NCBI GenBank assembly: GCA_934196725.1
Contig: CAKPWR010000007.1
Location: 1-58,601 of the forward strand
Length of the DNA stretch: 58,601 nt
Direction of reading: 5' to 3'
Source of the DNA: an uncultured Prevotella sp.
Lineage (GTDB): Bacteria > Bacteroidota > Bacteroidia > Bacteroidales > Bacteroidaceae
Of the stretch, positions 50,221-58,601 are shown piece by piece. Numbering within the stretch: position 1 is the stretch's first letter; every line of letters starts with the position of its first letter. The notes under the pieces were generated by a model, which saw only the letters and a program-made list of their open reading frames with translations, made no database searches and was not told the origin of the DNA. The translations under genes were made by a program, and so were the position numbers.

Positions 50221-51021
50221 ATGGATAAGAAAGAGAATAAGAAGGTGAAGGCTTTGTTCTTCGATATTGATGGTACGCTGGTGAGTTTCAAAACCCACAG
50301 GATTCCGCAGAGCACGGTGGATGCTTTGGAACAGGCAAAGAAGAATGGGGTAGAGGTTTATATCTCTACGGGTCGCCCCAAGCAGGTTATCAACAACCTG
50401 GGGCAGATAGAGCATCTCATCGATGGCTACATCACTGCCAATGGTGCCCGCTGCTTTGTGGAGGATACATTGGTGAGTCAGCACGCCATCCTTCCTTCTG
50501 ACGTGAAGAAGATCATCGAGGCTGCTGATAGAGACAACTATCCTGCCATCGTGGTCAGCGAGAGCCGTTTTGCCATTCATCATTATACCGACGAGGTTTA
50601 TGAAATCTTCTGCAAGGGATTGGGAGTAGATAGCAGCGTCTTCGCTGATGTAAATGATTTGGGTGATGAGGCTATCCTGCAGATTACTCCTTTCTGCACC
50701 TTAGAGCAGGAAGCGCTCCTGATGCCTACGCTCGAAAACTGTACCTCTGGCAGATGGCACCCTGCCTTTACTGATATTACTGCTCGTGGAGCTGATAAGG
50801 GAAAGGGACTTCACGCTATGGCTGATTATCTGGGCTTGAACATTGAAGAAACCATGGCTTTCGGTGATGGGGGCAACGATATCTCTATCGTGAAGGAAGC
50901 AGGAATCGGTGTGGCAATGGGCAACGCTGGCGAGGAATTGAAGCAGATAGCCGATTATGTGACTACTCATGTGGATGAGGATGGAGTAAAGAATGCTCTG
51001 TTGAAGTATGGAGTTATCTAG
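50221..51021 (+). CDS. Cof-type HAD-IIB family phosphatase
   Basis: A 266-residue hydrolase of the haloacid dehalogenase superfamily, subfamily IIB. Motif I is FFDIDGTLVS (nucleophile Asp in DID), motif II is ISTGRP, motif III has a Lys in ADKGKGLHAM and motif IV is AFGDGGNDISIVKEAG. The C2-type cap lies between motifs II and III. Likely substrates are sugar phosphates or nucleotides; which one cannot be told. ATG 50221 has weak ribosome-binding features. A terminator follows at 51073-51118. Confidence 0.92.
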   Translation: MDKKENKKVKALFFDIDGTLVSFKTHRIPQSTVDALEQAKKNGVEVYISTGRPKQVINNLGQIEHLIDGYITANGARCFVEDTLVSQHAILPSDVKKIIEAADRDNYPAIVVSESRFAIHHYTDEVYEIFCKGLGVDSSVFADVNDLGDEAILQITPFCTLEQEALLMPTLENCTSGRWHPAFTDITARGADKGKGLHAMADYLGLNIEETMAFGDGGNDISIVKEAGIGVAMGNAGEELKQIADYVTTHVDEDGVKNALLKYGVI

Positions 51022-51072
51022 TAAGAATCCGATTTGTAAGTAGCGGAACTTTTATTTCGTAATTAATAATAT

Positions 51073-51118
51073 GATAAGCGTGATGTTTTGTTTTAAAACG
51101 TTACGCTTATCTTTTGTT
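51073..51118 (+). terminator. Terminator of the HAD phosphatase gene
   Basis: GATAAGCGT pairs with ACGCTTATC with a partly paired interior, then TTTTGTTTT. The rest of the 51022-51345 gap is AT-rich and holds only the next promoter. Confidence 0.8.
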
Positions 51119-51272
51119 TTGAAAACTGTCTTTATGTAGATTAGTTTTCTTTCGTAATTTACTTTTTGATGCTTTAAATGAATAAAAGCTACCGAAAAGT
51201 AGAAAAAGATACAGAAAATATGCATAAAGTAGAGAAAATTGCGTATTGTCTTGCATTTTGTTAGCTAAAAAT

Positions 51273-51303
51273 TTGTTTATTTTATCAAAAGTGTGTATCT
51301 TTG
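51273..51303 (+). promoter_or_regulatory. Promoter of the SusC/SusD operon
   Basis: TTG (51273-51275), 20 nt, TATCTTTG (51296-51303), 43 bp before the ATG. Confidence 0.8.
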
Positions 51304-51345
51304 CACCCGATATTTGTAAGTTGTTTAATTTAAGAGAGAGAAATT

Positions 51346-54300
51346 ATGACAAAAAGACTAACCATGTTAATGGGAGGGCTTGTTCTTTCAACAGGAATGG
51401 CTCTCGCACAGACTACTGTTACAGGTAAGGTTGTTTCTCAGGAAGACGGCGAGCCAGTGATTGGCGCATCAGTAAGAATTGTAGGAACTAAGACTGGAAC
51501 AGCGACTGATGTGGATGGTAACTTTATTCTGCCAAATGCAAGTAAGGATGCTGTTCTCGAAATCACTTATTTGGGCATGGAACCAAAGAAAGTGAAGGCT
51601 TCTGCTAAAATGAAAATCGTTTTAGTTTCCGATTCCAAGAATCTTGACGAGGTAGTTGTTACTGCCTTGGGTATGAAACGTTCAGAGAAAACTTTGGGTT
51701 ATGCTGCCAGTACAGCCAACGCTTCTGAGTTGACTGTGGCTAAGTCTGGTTCCCTGATGAGTGGTCTTCAGGGTAAGATGGCTGGTGTGCAGATTTCTGG
51801 TGGTGGCGTTACTGGTACATCTCAGAAAGTCGTAATTCGTGGTATTTCTTCCGTTTCTAGCAACAACCCATTGTATATTGTTGATGGTGTGCCTATCAAC
51901 AATGATCGTCTGGGTGATAACTCTGTTGACTTTGGTAGTGGTGCAGGCGACATCAACCCAGAGGATATTGAATCGGTAACTGTATTGAAGGGTGCTTCTG
52001 CTACCGCTCTTTATGGTTCCCGTGCAGCCAATGGTGTTATCATGATTACTACAAAGAAACCACAGGGTGACAAGAAGGCTTCTATCACTTACGATGGTTC
52101 TTTGACATTAACCGATGTACTTCGTGTGCCAATGACCCAGAATCTCTTCGGTCAAGGTTGGGGTTCCTGGTCTAATGAGGAGAACGGTTCTTGGGGACCT
52201 CGCCTCGATGGTCGTGAGCACTGGTATGGTTCTACCGGTCTTTCTAACGGCGAGACTTTAACCAAGCCTTTTTCTTATGTTAAGAACAATATCCGTGACT
52301 TCTATCAGGTAGGTAAGGAGTGGAACAACAACGTATCTCTCCGCTATGGTGATGAGAAAGTGGGTATTGTAGCATCTTATGGTAATGTAAGTTCTAATGG
52401 TATTACTCCTAATGATGGTGATACTTATCATCGTAATACTTTCTCACTCCGTGGCTACGCCAATATCGACAGATTCCATCTGGACATGTCCCTAAACTAT
52501 GTTCGCAAGGATATGCGCCGTTCTCGTGATATGTATATGGAGTTGCTTCAGGGTGCTTCTGATGTACGTTTCACTGATATGAAGGACTACAACCTGGAGC
52601 GTAACAATGTAGATAACTACTATACATTGTATGCTACCAACCCTTATTATATGGTAGATAACTTCTATTCTACTTATCAGGACGACCGTATTTATGGTAA
52701 GTTGGAGTTGTCATACGATATTACCAAGGATATCAAGGTGATTGGCCGCTTCGGTGGCGATTATACCAATTATAAGACCGAGCGCATCGAACCACGTATT
52801 CTTTATACCGAGGGTTCTTATCAGGCAAATGGTAATGGTACAACTGTAGGTAACCAGGGTTACTATTCTAAATATCGTGCTCAGCGTGGTCAGATTGATG
52901 CCAGCCTTTTGCTGACCGGTAATCATACTTTCGGTGATTTCTCTGTAGGTGCAACCTTGGGTTGGAACTTGAACCAAAGAAACTATGATAATGTTGGTGG
53001 TTATAATGAGCAGTTGGATATTCCAGGTTGGAATTCCTTGAGTAATACGTCTTCTTATTCGATTACGGATACTGACTCTTGGAATAGAAGATTGTTGGGT
53101 CTCTTGGGACAGATAGAGTTGGGTTATAAGGATTGGGCTTTCCTGAACCTGTCTGCCCGTAACGACTGGTCTTCTACTCTTCCTATGGGAGATAACAGCT
53201 TCTTCTATGGCGGTGCCAATGTGTCTGTACTTCTGAATCAGGCTATTCCTGCATTGAAGAATATCAAGCAAATCGACTTGTTGAAGGTTCGTGCAGCTAT
53301 AGGTCAGACGGGTAATGATGCTGATGTATATATGACCAATTCATATTATGTACCAGCCCAGTATTACTATACTTATCTGCCAATTTCCGGTGTTTCTGGT
53401 TTGACAGAGTATAACCGTTTGCCAAACAAGTCATTGAAGCCAGAGATTACAACTGAGTATGAGCTTGGTTTGAGCGGTACATTCTTCGGCAACCGTTTGA
53501 GCTTCGATGTGGCTTACTATGATCGTACCACCAAGAATCAGATTATCTCTGCTACCTTGGCTCCTGAGACAGGTTATACTTCTAACACCCGTAATGTAGG
53601 TAAACTTCAGAACAAGGGTATTGAGGCGATGGTTAATTTTACTCCTATCCGTACCAAGGATTGGGAGTGGAGTGTAGGTGCTACATACGCTAAGAACTGG
53701 AGTGAGGTGAAGGAACTTTGGGATGGTCTTGATGAATATACCATTCCTGTAGGTACTACTGCTACAGGTAAGTATTCTTCTCTCCGTGGTGTATCTTATG
53801 TCTTGAAGGTTGGAGAACCTATCGGTATCTTCAAGTTGCCTGCAACAAAGACCGTTCAAGATAAGAACAGTCCATATTATGGTTATAGAATCGTAAATGG
53901 TAATGGTTTCTTGCAGGCTAGTACTACAGACTATGATTATCTCGGCTCTTCTCAGCCTGATTTCGTAATGGGTTTCACTACACATCTGAAGTGGAAGAAC
54001 CTGAGCCTTGCTGCTACTGGCGACTGGCATAAGGGTGGATTGATGTATTCTGAGACATCATATATCACTCACTTCAATGGTAACTCTACAGAGACCGTAT
54101 TCAATGAGCGTGATGCGTTTATCTATCCTCATTCAGTAAAGATTGTTGGCGGAGAGTATGTTGAGAATAATATTCCTGTAGCTTCCAATTATATGAATTA
54201 TGTTCAAGGTAACTATAGCTACAACCCAGAGGTGCGTCGTGACTTCGTTGTAAGCCGTTCTTACTTCAAACTTCGTGAGTTGGCTTTGACATACGATTTC

Positions 54301-54507
54301 CCTAAGACAATCACAAGCGCATTGAAGATGCAGAAGTTGTCTTTGAGCCTTGTTGGTCACAACTTGTTGCTCATCACTCCTAAGCATCAGAATTATATAG
54401 ACCCTGAGTCTTCTAACTTTGGTAATGATATCAGTTCTGAGTTTGGTGAGACTATGGGTTCTGTGTCAACTCGCAACTATGGTATTAACTTGAAGGTTGT
54501 ATTTTAA
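51346..54507 (+). CDS. SusC/RagA family TonB-linked outer membrane protein
   Basis: A 1053-residue TonB-dependent importer: signal peptide (about residues 1-21, ending MALAQ), a carboxypeptidase-D-regulatory-like domain (about 23-100, TGKVVSQEDGEPVIGASVRI), the plug domain (about 105-235, with LQGKMAGVQI and NPLYIVDGVPIN, then SATALYGSRAANGVIMITTKK) and a beta-barrel ending NYGINLKVVF. It would import an oligosaccharide or peptide with the SusD partner that follows 18 bp later. Substrate cannot be inferred; no glycoside hydrolase or protease gene adjoins the operon. Confidence 0.95.
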   Translation: MTKRLTMLMGGLVLSTGMALAQTTVTGKVVSQEDGEPVIGASVRIVGTKTGTATDVDGNFILPNASKDAVLEITYLGMEPKKVKASAKMKIVLVSDSKNLDEVVVTALGMKRSEKTLGYAASTANASELTVAKSGSLMSGLQGKMAGVQISGGGVTGTSQKVVIRGISSVSSNNPLYIVDGVPINNDRLGDNSVDFGSGAGDINPEDIESVTVLKGASATALYGSRAANGVIMITTKKPQGDKKASITYDGSLTLTDVLRVPMTQNLFGQGWGSWSNEENGSWGPRLDGREHWYGSTGLSNGETLTKPFSYVKNNIRDFYQVGKEWNNNVSLRYGDEKVGIVASYGNVSSNGITPNDGDTYHRNTFSLRGYANIDRFHLDMSLNYVRKDMRRSRDMYMELLQGASDVRFTDMKDYNLERNNVDNYYTLYATNPYYMVDNFYSTYQDDRIYGKLELSYDITKDIKVIGRFGGDYTNYKTERIEPRILYTEGSYQANGNGTTVGNQGYYSKYRAQRGQIDASLLLTGNHTFGDFSVGATLGWNLNQRNYDNVGGYNEQLDIPGWNSLSNTSSYSITDTDSWNRRLLGLLGQIELGYKDWAFLNLSARNDWSSTLPMGDNSFFYGGANVSVLLNQAIPALKNIKQIDLLKVRAAIGQTGNDADVYMTNSYYVPAQYYYTYLPISGVSGLTEYNRLPNKSLKPEITTEYELGLSGTFFGNRLSFDVAYYDRTTKNQIISATLAPETGYTSNTRNVGKLQNKGIEAMVNFTPIRTKDWEWSVGATYAKNWSEVKELWDGLDEYTIPVGTTATGKYSSLRGVSYVLKVGEPIGIFKLPATKTVQDKNSPYYGYRIVNGNGFLQASTTDYDYLGSSQPDFVMGFTTHLKWKNLSLAATGDWHKGGLMYSETSYITHFNGNSTETVFNERDAFIYPHSVKIVGGEYVENNIPVASNYMNYVQGNYSYNPEVRRDFVVSRSYFKLRELALTYDFPKTITSALKMQKLSLSLVGHNLLLITPKHQNYIDPESSNFGNDISSEFGETMGSVSTRNYGINLKVVF

Positions 54508-54525
54508 TTAAAGGAGATTTCTTAT

Positions 54526-56121
54526 ATGAAAAGATATAAATTTTTAAGCGCAGCATTGCTGGGAGCCGTCTTGACAATGGGTACTGTTACTTCTTGTAGC
54601 GATTCTGGCTATTTGGATATCAACTACAACCCAAACTATCCTTCTACAGCTTCCTACAAGCAGTTGCTTCCGGCTGCCGAAGGTTCTATCGTGGCTGTCA
54701 GTGGTCTTTATCAGCAAATTACTGGTGATTTCTGGTGCCAGTATGTAACACAGGGTAATAGTACAAACCAGTATAATACATTGGCTAACTATGCTGTAAC
54801 AACATCAGGTTCAATTCCTCCAGTTACTACAGTTTGGCAGAATACATATGCCAACAGTCTGGAAGATTTAAAACTAGCTTTGGCTTCTGCTGAAGAAAGT
54901 AAGGCTTGGAACTATTGGATGGTTGCCAAGATACTTCAGGCTTATAATTTCTTGGTATTGACTGATACTTATGGCGATATTCCGTTTACAGGTGCTCTTG
55001 ATATCGAGAACAATCCACATGCTGCATTCGATGATAGCAAAACCGTAGTTTATCCGGGTATCCTGGAGATGCTGGATGCTGCCATTGCCAAACTCGATGA
55101 TGCTAAAGCAGCAGAGAAAGCTTCACCTTTAGGTGTTGTTGACTGTTTCTTGGGAGGCAGTATGGATAGCTGGGCAGGCTTTGCCAAGAGTTTGAAGTTG
55201 AAGATGTATCTCAAAGACTTCGATGCTCATAAGTCTGATATTCAGTCTTTACTTAGCGCAGGTGGCCTTTTGGAGCAGGATTGCGCTTGGGTAAATTGGG
55301 AAGATGGTACTAATAAGGGCAATCCTCTTTATGAGTTTAATATCCGTCAGTTGAATACTACTGAGAATATTCGTGCTTGCCATACTTTCCTGGAGTATCT
55401 TTTGGATAAGAAGGATCCTCGTGTCATCAAGTTGTATGAGGTAACTGCCAATGCAAAGACTACTCTTGGCTATTCTTCTGATGAGGAGCTGATTGCTCAC
55501 ATGGATGAATGCTACGAGGGTCTTCCTTGTGGAACAAAGCCACCTACGGATGAGTCCGATGATGGTGGTATTCCTATTTCAAAGTCTTCTCGTATGAAGC
55601 AGGCTTATAATGATGCGGTTTATCTGATGAACGAGGCTGAATGCGAACTGATGATAGCAGAAGCTTATGCTCGTCTGGGTAATGCGGAAAAGGCTGAGGA
55701 GTATTATAATAAGGGTGTTCTTGCAGGTTTCAGCCGTTGGGGATTTGATGGAACCAACTTTGTGGCTGGTGCTTATAAGTTTGATAAGTCTGATATGATT
55801 CATAGCATTGCCATGCAGTATTGGGTAACTTATGCCGGTGCGAATGCTTATGATGGTTGGATGACTCGTAACCGTCTGGGTATTCCTGAGGTTCAGCCAA
55901 ATATAACAGTTCGTAAGTCTACAACAGCTTTAAAGCGTGACTTGTCGGATGGTTATGTTTTAGGTAACTTGGTTGATCCAGGTGCTAGCAATATGAATGC
56001 TGGTGAGTATCCTATGCGATTGCTTTATCCTACAGCTACTACATTGTATAACTCTGCTGCTGAAAAGTATGTAGAAGAGAATGGAAACTCGCTGACCAAA
56101 AAACTTTGGTGGGAGAAGTAA
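54526..56121 (+). CDS. SusD/RagB family outer membrane lipoprotein
   Basis: A 531-residue surface lipoprotein (lipobox VTSC, Cys 24) of the SusD-like helical TPR type, the lid of the SusC channel. It follows SusC by 18 bp. YLDINYNPNYPSTASYKQLLPAAEGSI opens the domain, with AKILQAYNFLVLTDTYGDIPFT and YNDAVYLMNEAECELMIAEAYARLG as characteristic helices. AKSLKLKMYLK and NRLGIPE fit the SusD_2-like branch. It would bind the substrate outside the cell. Confidence 0.94.
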   Translation: MKRYKFLSAALLGAVLTMGTVTSCSDSGYLDINYNPNYPSTASYKQLLPAAEGSIVAVSGLYQQITGDFWCQYVTQGNSTNQYNTLANYAVTTSGSIPPVTTVWQNTYANSLEDLKLALASAEESKAWNYWMVAKILQAYNFLVLTDTYGDIPFTGALDIENNPHAAFDDSKTVVYPGILEMLDAAIAKLDDAKAAEKASPLGVVDCFLGGSMDSWAGFAKSLKLKMYLKDFDAHKSDIQSLLSAGGLLEQDCAWVNWEDGTNKGNPLYEFNIRQLNTTENIRACHTFLEYLLDKKDPRVIKLYEVTANAKTTLGYSSDEELIAHMDECYEGLPCGTKPPTDESDDGGIPISKSSRMKQAYNDAVYLMNEAECELMIAEAYARLGNAEKAEEYYNKGVLAGFSRWGFDGTNFVAGAYKFDKSDMIHSIAMQYWVTYAGANAYDGWMTRNRLGIPEVQPNITVRKSTTALKRDLSDGYVLGNLVDPGASNMNAGEYPMRLLYPTATTLYNSAAEKYVEENGNSLTKKLWWEK

Positions 56122-56149
56122 TGATTATTAATGTAATAAACGAAAAGTC

Positions 56150-56731
56150 ATGAAGAAAATATTATATTTTTTGAGCTTTGTTTTCGTAGCATTGTTTACT
56201 GCATGCTCTGAGGGAGACGATTTCGATATCGATTATACTCCTATTGCTCCTATTGGTGGTCAGTACAGAATCAATGTGGAGAAAGGTTATGATGCTTCTA
56301 AGACAGATGCAGAGTATTGGGCTTCTAATCCTGCGGATGCTGAATTCATCTTTAAGACTGATGGTACAGGAACTACTTCGGGCGTTCTCTATGCCTATCT
56401 CAGCAATACTACCGATTATGATAAGGATAAGGCTTGGATTCGTGTAGGTTCTTATAGTACTAAAGCGGCTTACGCTATCAATGCTAAGGTATCTATTGAT
56501 ATGAGTGCTTATACTTTCGGTGGGGAGAATGTGGATGATTTCATTGGTAACTCTGATACAGCTACTGACAAGGTAACAGTTAGTGGTAAGTGTGGTCATA
56601 ATACTTATACTACTGTATCTGGTACTGTGACAGATGAAATCAGTTTCACCTATTCACGTTCTGACCAGCCTGGCTATCATTACAGAGTGACAGGCTTTAA
56701 GTCTACTGGTTGGACTGAGGACAATAAGTAA
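56150..56731 (+). CDS. Lipid-binding-family lipoprotein of the Sus operon
   Basis: A 193-residue lipoprotein (lipobox FTAC, Cys 19) made of beta strands. GGQYRINVEKGYDASKTDAEYWA, then VLYAYLSNTTDYDKDKAWIRVG and NAKVSIDMSAYTFG, resemble the putative lipid-binding lipoprotein family often encoded third in SusC-SusD operons. Ligand unproven; it starts 28 bp after susD. Likely a surface-exposed accessory binding protein for the same substrate. Confidence 0.75.
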   Translation: MKKILYFLSFVFVALFTACSEGDDFDIDYTPIAPIGGQYRINVEKGYDASKTDAEYWASNPADAEFIFKTDGTGTTSGVLYAYLSNTTDYDKDKAWIRVGSYSTKAAYAINAKVSIDMSAYTFGGENVDDFIGNSDTATDKVTVSGKCGHNTYTTVSGTVTDEISFTYSRSDQPGYHYRVTGFKSTGWTEDNK

Positions 56732-56751
56732 TATACTTTTGCTATGCATGA

Positions 56752-56796
56752 ATTATTCCTAGATGATGTTTTATATATAATTTGTCTAGGAATAAT
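56752..56796. repeat. Inverted repeat after the Sus operon
   Basis: ATTATTCCTAGA and TCTAGGAATAAT, perfect 12-bp arms separated by 21 AT-rich bases. There is no T run, so it is not a standard terminator but could stabilise the mRNA 3' end. Confidence 0.7.
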
Positions 56797-56865
56797 ATTA
56801 AAGATATAAGGCAAAGTGATTTGCCTCGTTGTTGACCAAGTCAACACTTATATCTCTCTCGTCTT

Positions 56866-56902
56866 TGGGGACTGGCGGTGGCCGGTCCCCTTTTTGCGTT
56901 TG
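56866..56902 (+). terminator. Terminator of the SusC/SusD operon
   Basis: GGGGACTGGC pairs with GCCGGTCCCC (one G-U), loop GGTG, then T5. Confidence 0.85.
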
Positions 56903-56960
56903 TATGGGAATAGCTGTCCTGTTTTATTATTTGAAAAAACTAGAGGATAAAACTCAAAAA

Positions 56961-57430
56961 TACTCTTCACTCTTCACATTTAGCCCTTAAGTAGCTATAA
57001 ATCAGAAATTTCAGAAGGTGAAGAGTGGGGGCAGTCTCTTCACCACTCTTCACCACTCTTCACCTTTTAAAAGTAAGCGGCTTCTATCATGGCTTGTCCT
57101 TGGCTTCTATTATGGCTCACTCTAAGCCTTTCTAGTGTTTTTGTTTTAAGCTTCTATTAGGTTTGTTTTAAGTTTCTTTTGTTTTTAGAACAAGTTATCT
57201 TTGGGCTTGTTTTGAGCCTTAGATAAACTTTACTTATGGCTCTATTAAAGTTTACTTAAGCCTTATTCCAGTTTTAAAAGAAGCTCAGAATTATCTCTCT
57301 GCTAAGCTGTATGAAAATCCATTGGGGTGAAGAGTGGGTGAAGAGTGGTGAAGAGACAGCTTCACTCTTCACCCATTGAATCGCCTGGTTTACAGATGCT
57401 TAAGCGTAAAATGTGAAGAGTGAAGAGTGT
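56961..57430. repeat. Nested inverted repeat of GAAGAGTG units, about 470 bp
   Basis: Outer perfect arms ACTCTTCACTCTTCACATT (56962-56980) and its complement (57410-57428). Inner 48-bp arms at 57017-57064 and 57326-57373 match with one shifted base and a few substitutions. Between them is an AT-rich region with repeated GGCTTCTAT(C/T)ATGGCT units (about 57079-57115). The 880-bp gap 56732-57610 holds no gene that I can support. Confidence 0.8.
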
Positions 57431-57501
57431 TTGGGGAATTCTTCCGTATCTTTCTTCTTCCTTGTAGTTATTGAATATAATGTATCCCGATGTAACGAAA
57501 A

Positions 57502-57561
57502 GTGCCTTTCCATGGCAAAATATTGCTCCAGTAAGGGCAATGTTTTGCCATGGAAAGGCAC
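57502..57561. repeat. Long perfect hairpin
   Basis: GTGCCTTTCCATGGCAAAA (57502-57520) is exactly complementary to 57543-57561; the pairing continues inward through ATTGC/GCAAT. Loop TCCAGTAAGG or similar. It is flanked by CCCGATGTAACG and CCCGACGTAATT. There is no T run, so it is not an ordinary terminator. Confidence 0.9.
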
Positions 57562-57610
57562 AGATTGAAACGTCCCGACGTAATTTTCTCTGCTACGGAG
57601 AGATTTTATT

Positions 57611-58276
57611 CTATTGGTAAATAAAATAGCTCCCTTCGTGGCTTTTACAGTATTTCTTCAGAAGGTCCAGAATGAACTCGGCATTCTCGCGCACGTGCTG
57701 CTCATCTCCATCATATCCGTTGATGAGAACCACTAGATGGGTCGTGTCAATGGTCATCTTGGTTCGTTCGTTGTCGCTGGTAGGAGTTCCCACGCCGCCA
57801 ATCTTGTCCCGATAAACAGGAAGACCTTCGATATTGATCATGCCTCTTCCGATACCTTCGTAAGGTTCGTCTGCCTTCCCGACACCTAGTGTCAGCGTAT
57901 CTCCTTCAAACTTGTCGGCATCGAAACCACCGATACTGTAACCGTATGCGATGCTCGCCAGATTAACCAAATCCACCAGCGTATCTCTTTGATAGAGTTC
58001 CTTGCCCTGCAGCATTCTTCGGATAAGGGCTTCTGAAGCCGGACGGTAACGGGATGGGTCCTTGCCACAAGCACGATAAACTTTTCGGGTTGCTGCAATT
58101 CCGCTTATCTCTTTCAGTGACTCTGTGGTGAGCGTTTCTTTGTATTTCTCACCTAGTGCATTGATTTCATCCCATAGCTCTTTGCTGTATGGGGTGTTTG
58201 TTACTCTAGCTTCCACGCATGCTCCAACAAAAGTAGGGCAGACTGATTCTATTTCCTCTGATACTATTATCTTCAT
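57611..58276 (-). CDS. B3/B4 tRNA-binding-domain protein
   Basis: A 221-residue protein starting MKIIVSEEIESVCPTFVGACVEARV. It matches the B3/B4 domain of phenylalanyl-tRNA synthetase beta subunits found as a stand-alone protein: RKVYRACGKDPSRYRPASEALIRRML and VDLVNLASIAYGYSIGGFDADKFEGDTL are characteristic. Such free-standing copies are thought to deacylate or sense mischarged tRNA or amino acids; unproven. The start at 58276 is chosen over the upstream frame because of the promoter at 58330-58360. Confidence 0.88.
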   Translation of the reverse strand: MKIIVSEEIESVCPTFVGACVEARVTNTPYSKELWDEINALGEKYKETLTTESLKEISGIAATRKVYRACGKDPSRYRPASEALIRRMLQGKELYQRDTLVDLVNLASIAYGYSIGGFDADKFEGDTLTLGVGKADEPYEGIGRGMINIEGLPVYRDKIGGVGTPTSDNERTKMTIDTTHLVVLINGYDGDEQHVRENAEFILDLLKKYCKSHEGSYFIYQ

Positions 58277-58329
58277 GATGTGATATGTATTTATTGTATA
58301 AACCTTTCTATTATTATGCTTTGATACGG

Positions 58330-58360
58330 CAAAAATACGAATAATATATGTAAATACCAA
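58330..58360 (-). promoter_or_regulatory. Promoter of the B3/B4 gene
   Basis: On the minus strand TTG, 20 nt, TATTTTTG, 54 bp before the ATG at 58276. Confidence 0.75.
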
Positions 58361-58530
58361 GGAAATGTCATTTTTTAAATAACATTTTATGAATAGTAAC
58401 AATGAGTGTGCGCCCGCACGCATGCGCACAGCCTGCATGTATATAATAAAGTGAAATATCAGGAAAAATACGATAAATACTGCGAAAGTGTTAAATTACT
58501 GTTAATTTCTAAACTTTTTCTTGAAAATAT

Positions 58531-58561
58531 TTGGTGGTTTCGGAAAATGTTCGTACTTTTG
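58531..58561 (+). promoter_or_regulatory. Promoter of a gene starting beyond the window
   Basis: TTG (58531-58533), 20 nt, TACTTTTG (58554-58561). The -33 region TTTGGTGGTTTCGG resembles that of the tRNA-Ser promoter. Downstream is a short hairpin (TTGAGA/TCTCAA) and an ATG at 58596 that runs off the edge. The stretch 58277-58601 holds this and the B3/B4 promoter, and no complete gene. Confidence 0.65.
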
Positions 58562-58601
58562 CACTCGCTTTTGAGAAATACAACATCTCAAGCAAATGAA
58601 G

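Noticed and set aside
57079..57115. Remnant gene in the region after the Sus operon
   Set aside because: The GGCTTCTAT(C/T)ATGGCT units are short DNA repeats; all frames through 56960-57430 are broken and no protein family is recognised.
57502..57561. Terminator for a neighbouring gene
   Set aside because: No T run on either side and the nearest gene end, the B3/B4 stop at 57611, is 50 bp away with AT-poor sequence in between.

Overview
The window looks like a chromosomal segment of a gut or oral Bacteroidota, most likely Prevotella/Segatella (P. copri-like). The evidence is direct: many promoters have the Bacteroidota form TTG-N19/20-TAnnTTTG, and the gene content includes SusC/SusD, PorQ and PorE of the type IX secretion system, a FimB/Mfa2-like fimbrial lipoprotein and the LutABC lactate module. 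The assignment to genus is inference from overall sequence style, including the dense short intergenic repeats.

Layout. 1-8 kb: the 3' end of a bacterial alpha-2-macroglobulin gene, a DUF1573 protein, ispH, then porQ-cmk on the minus strand with a probable small RNA downstream, then a TonB-type protein, a polyprenyl diphosphate synthase and a TatD-type nuclease. 8-11 kb: a GH84 beta-N-acetylglucosaminidase bracketed by direct repeats, an unexplained structured stretch, and tRNA-Ser(GGA). 11-18 kb: an ExbB/ExbD energy-transduction operon, an Lrp/AsnC regulator, folA, an RsmF-like rRNA methyltransferase, and an ECF sigma operon. 18-34 kb: PorE-like lipoprotein, topB, carB, lutABC, a purT-cupin-acyltransferase operon, a cytidylate-kinase-like gene and a MATE transporter. 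34-43 kb: a subtilisin-like protease, xseAB, ilvE, a small AT-rich DUF4160/DUF2442 pair, a GH115-like protein that seems to lack its catalytic middle, and an Mrp/ApbC ATPase. 43-49 kb: a TolC-HlyD-two-permease efflux operon. 49-58.6 kb: a fimbrial lipoprotein, a HAD phosphatase, a SusC-SusD-lipoprotein uptake operon, an 880-bp non-coding stretch with large inverted repeats, and a B3/B4-domain protein.

Most genes are core housekeeping genes. I see no prophage, transposase, CRISPR array or integrase. The unusual content is between genes. At least five families of short repeats sit at gene junctions, and several run into the coding sequence, supplying start codons (MFKV...) or the last residues of proteins (LIINN, QKNNC, a 28-residue tail on the MATE transporter). 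Other candidates worth follow-up are a minus-strand small RNA near 3.2 kb, a possible structured RNA at 10.8 kb, a toxin-antitoxin-like pair at 38.9 kb, two fully overlapping divergent promoters at 16.15 kb, and a 470-bp nested inverted repeat at 57 kb. All functional assignments rest on reading the sequence; no database search was run.
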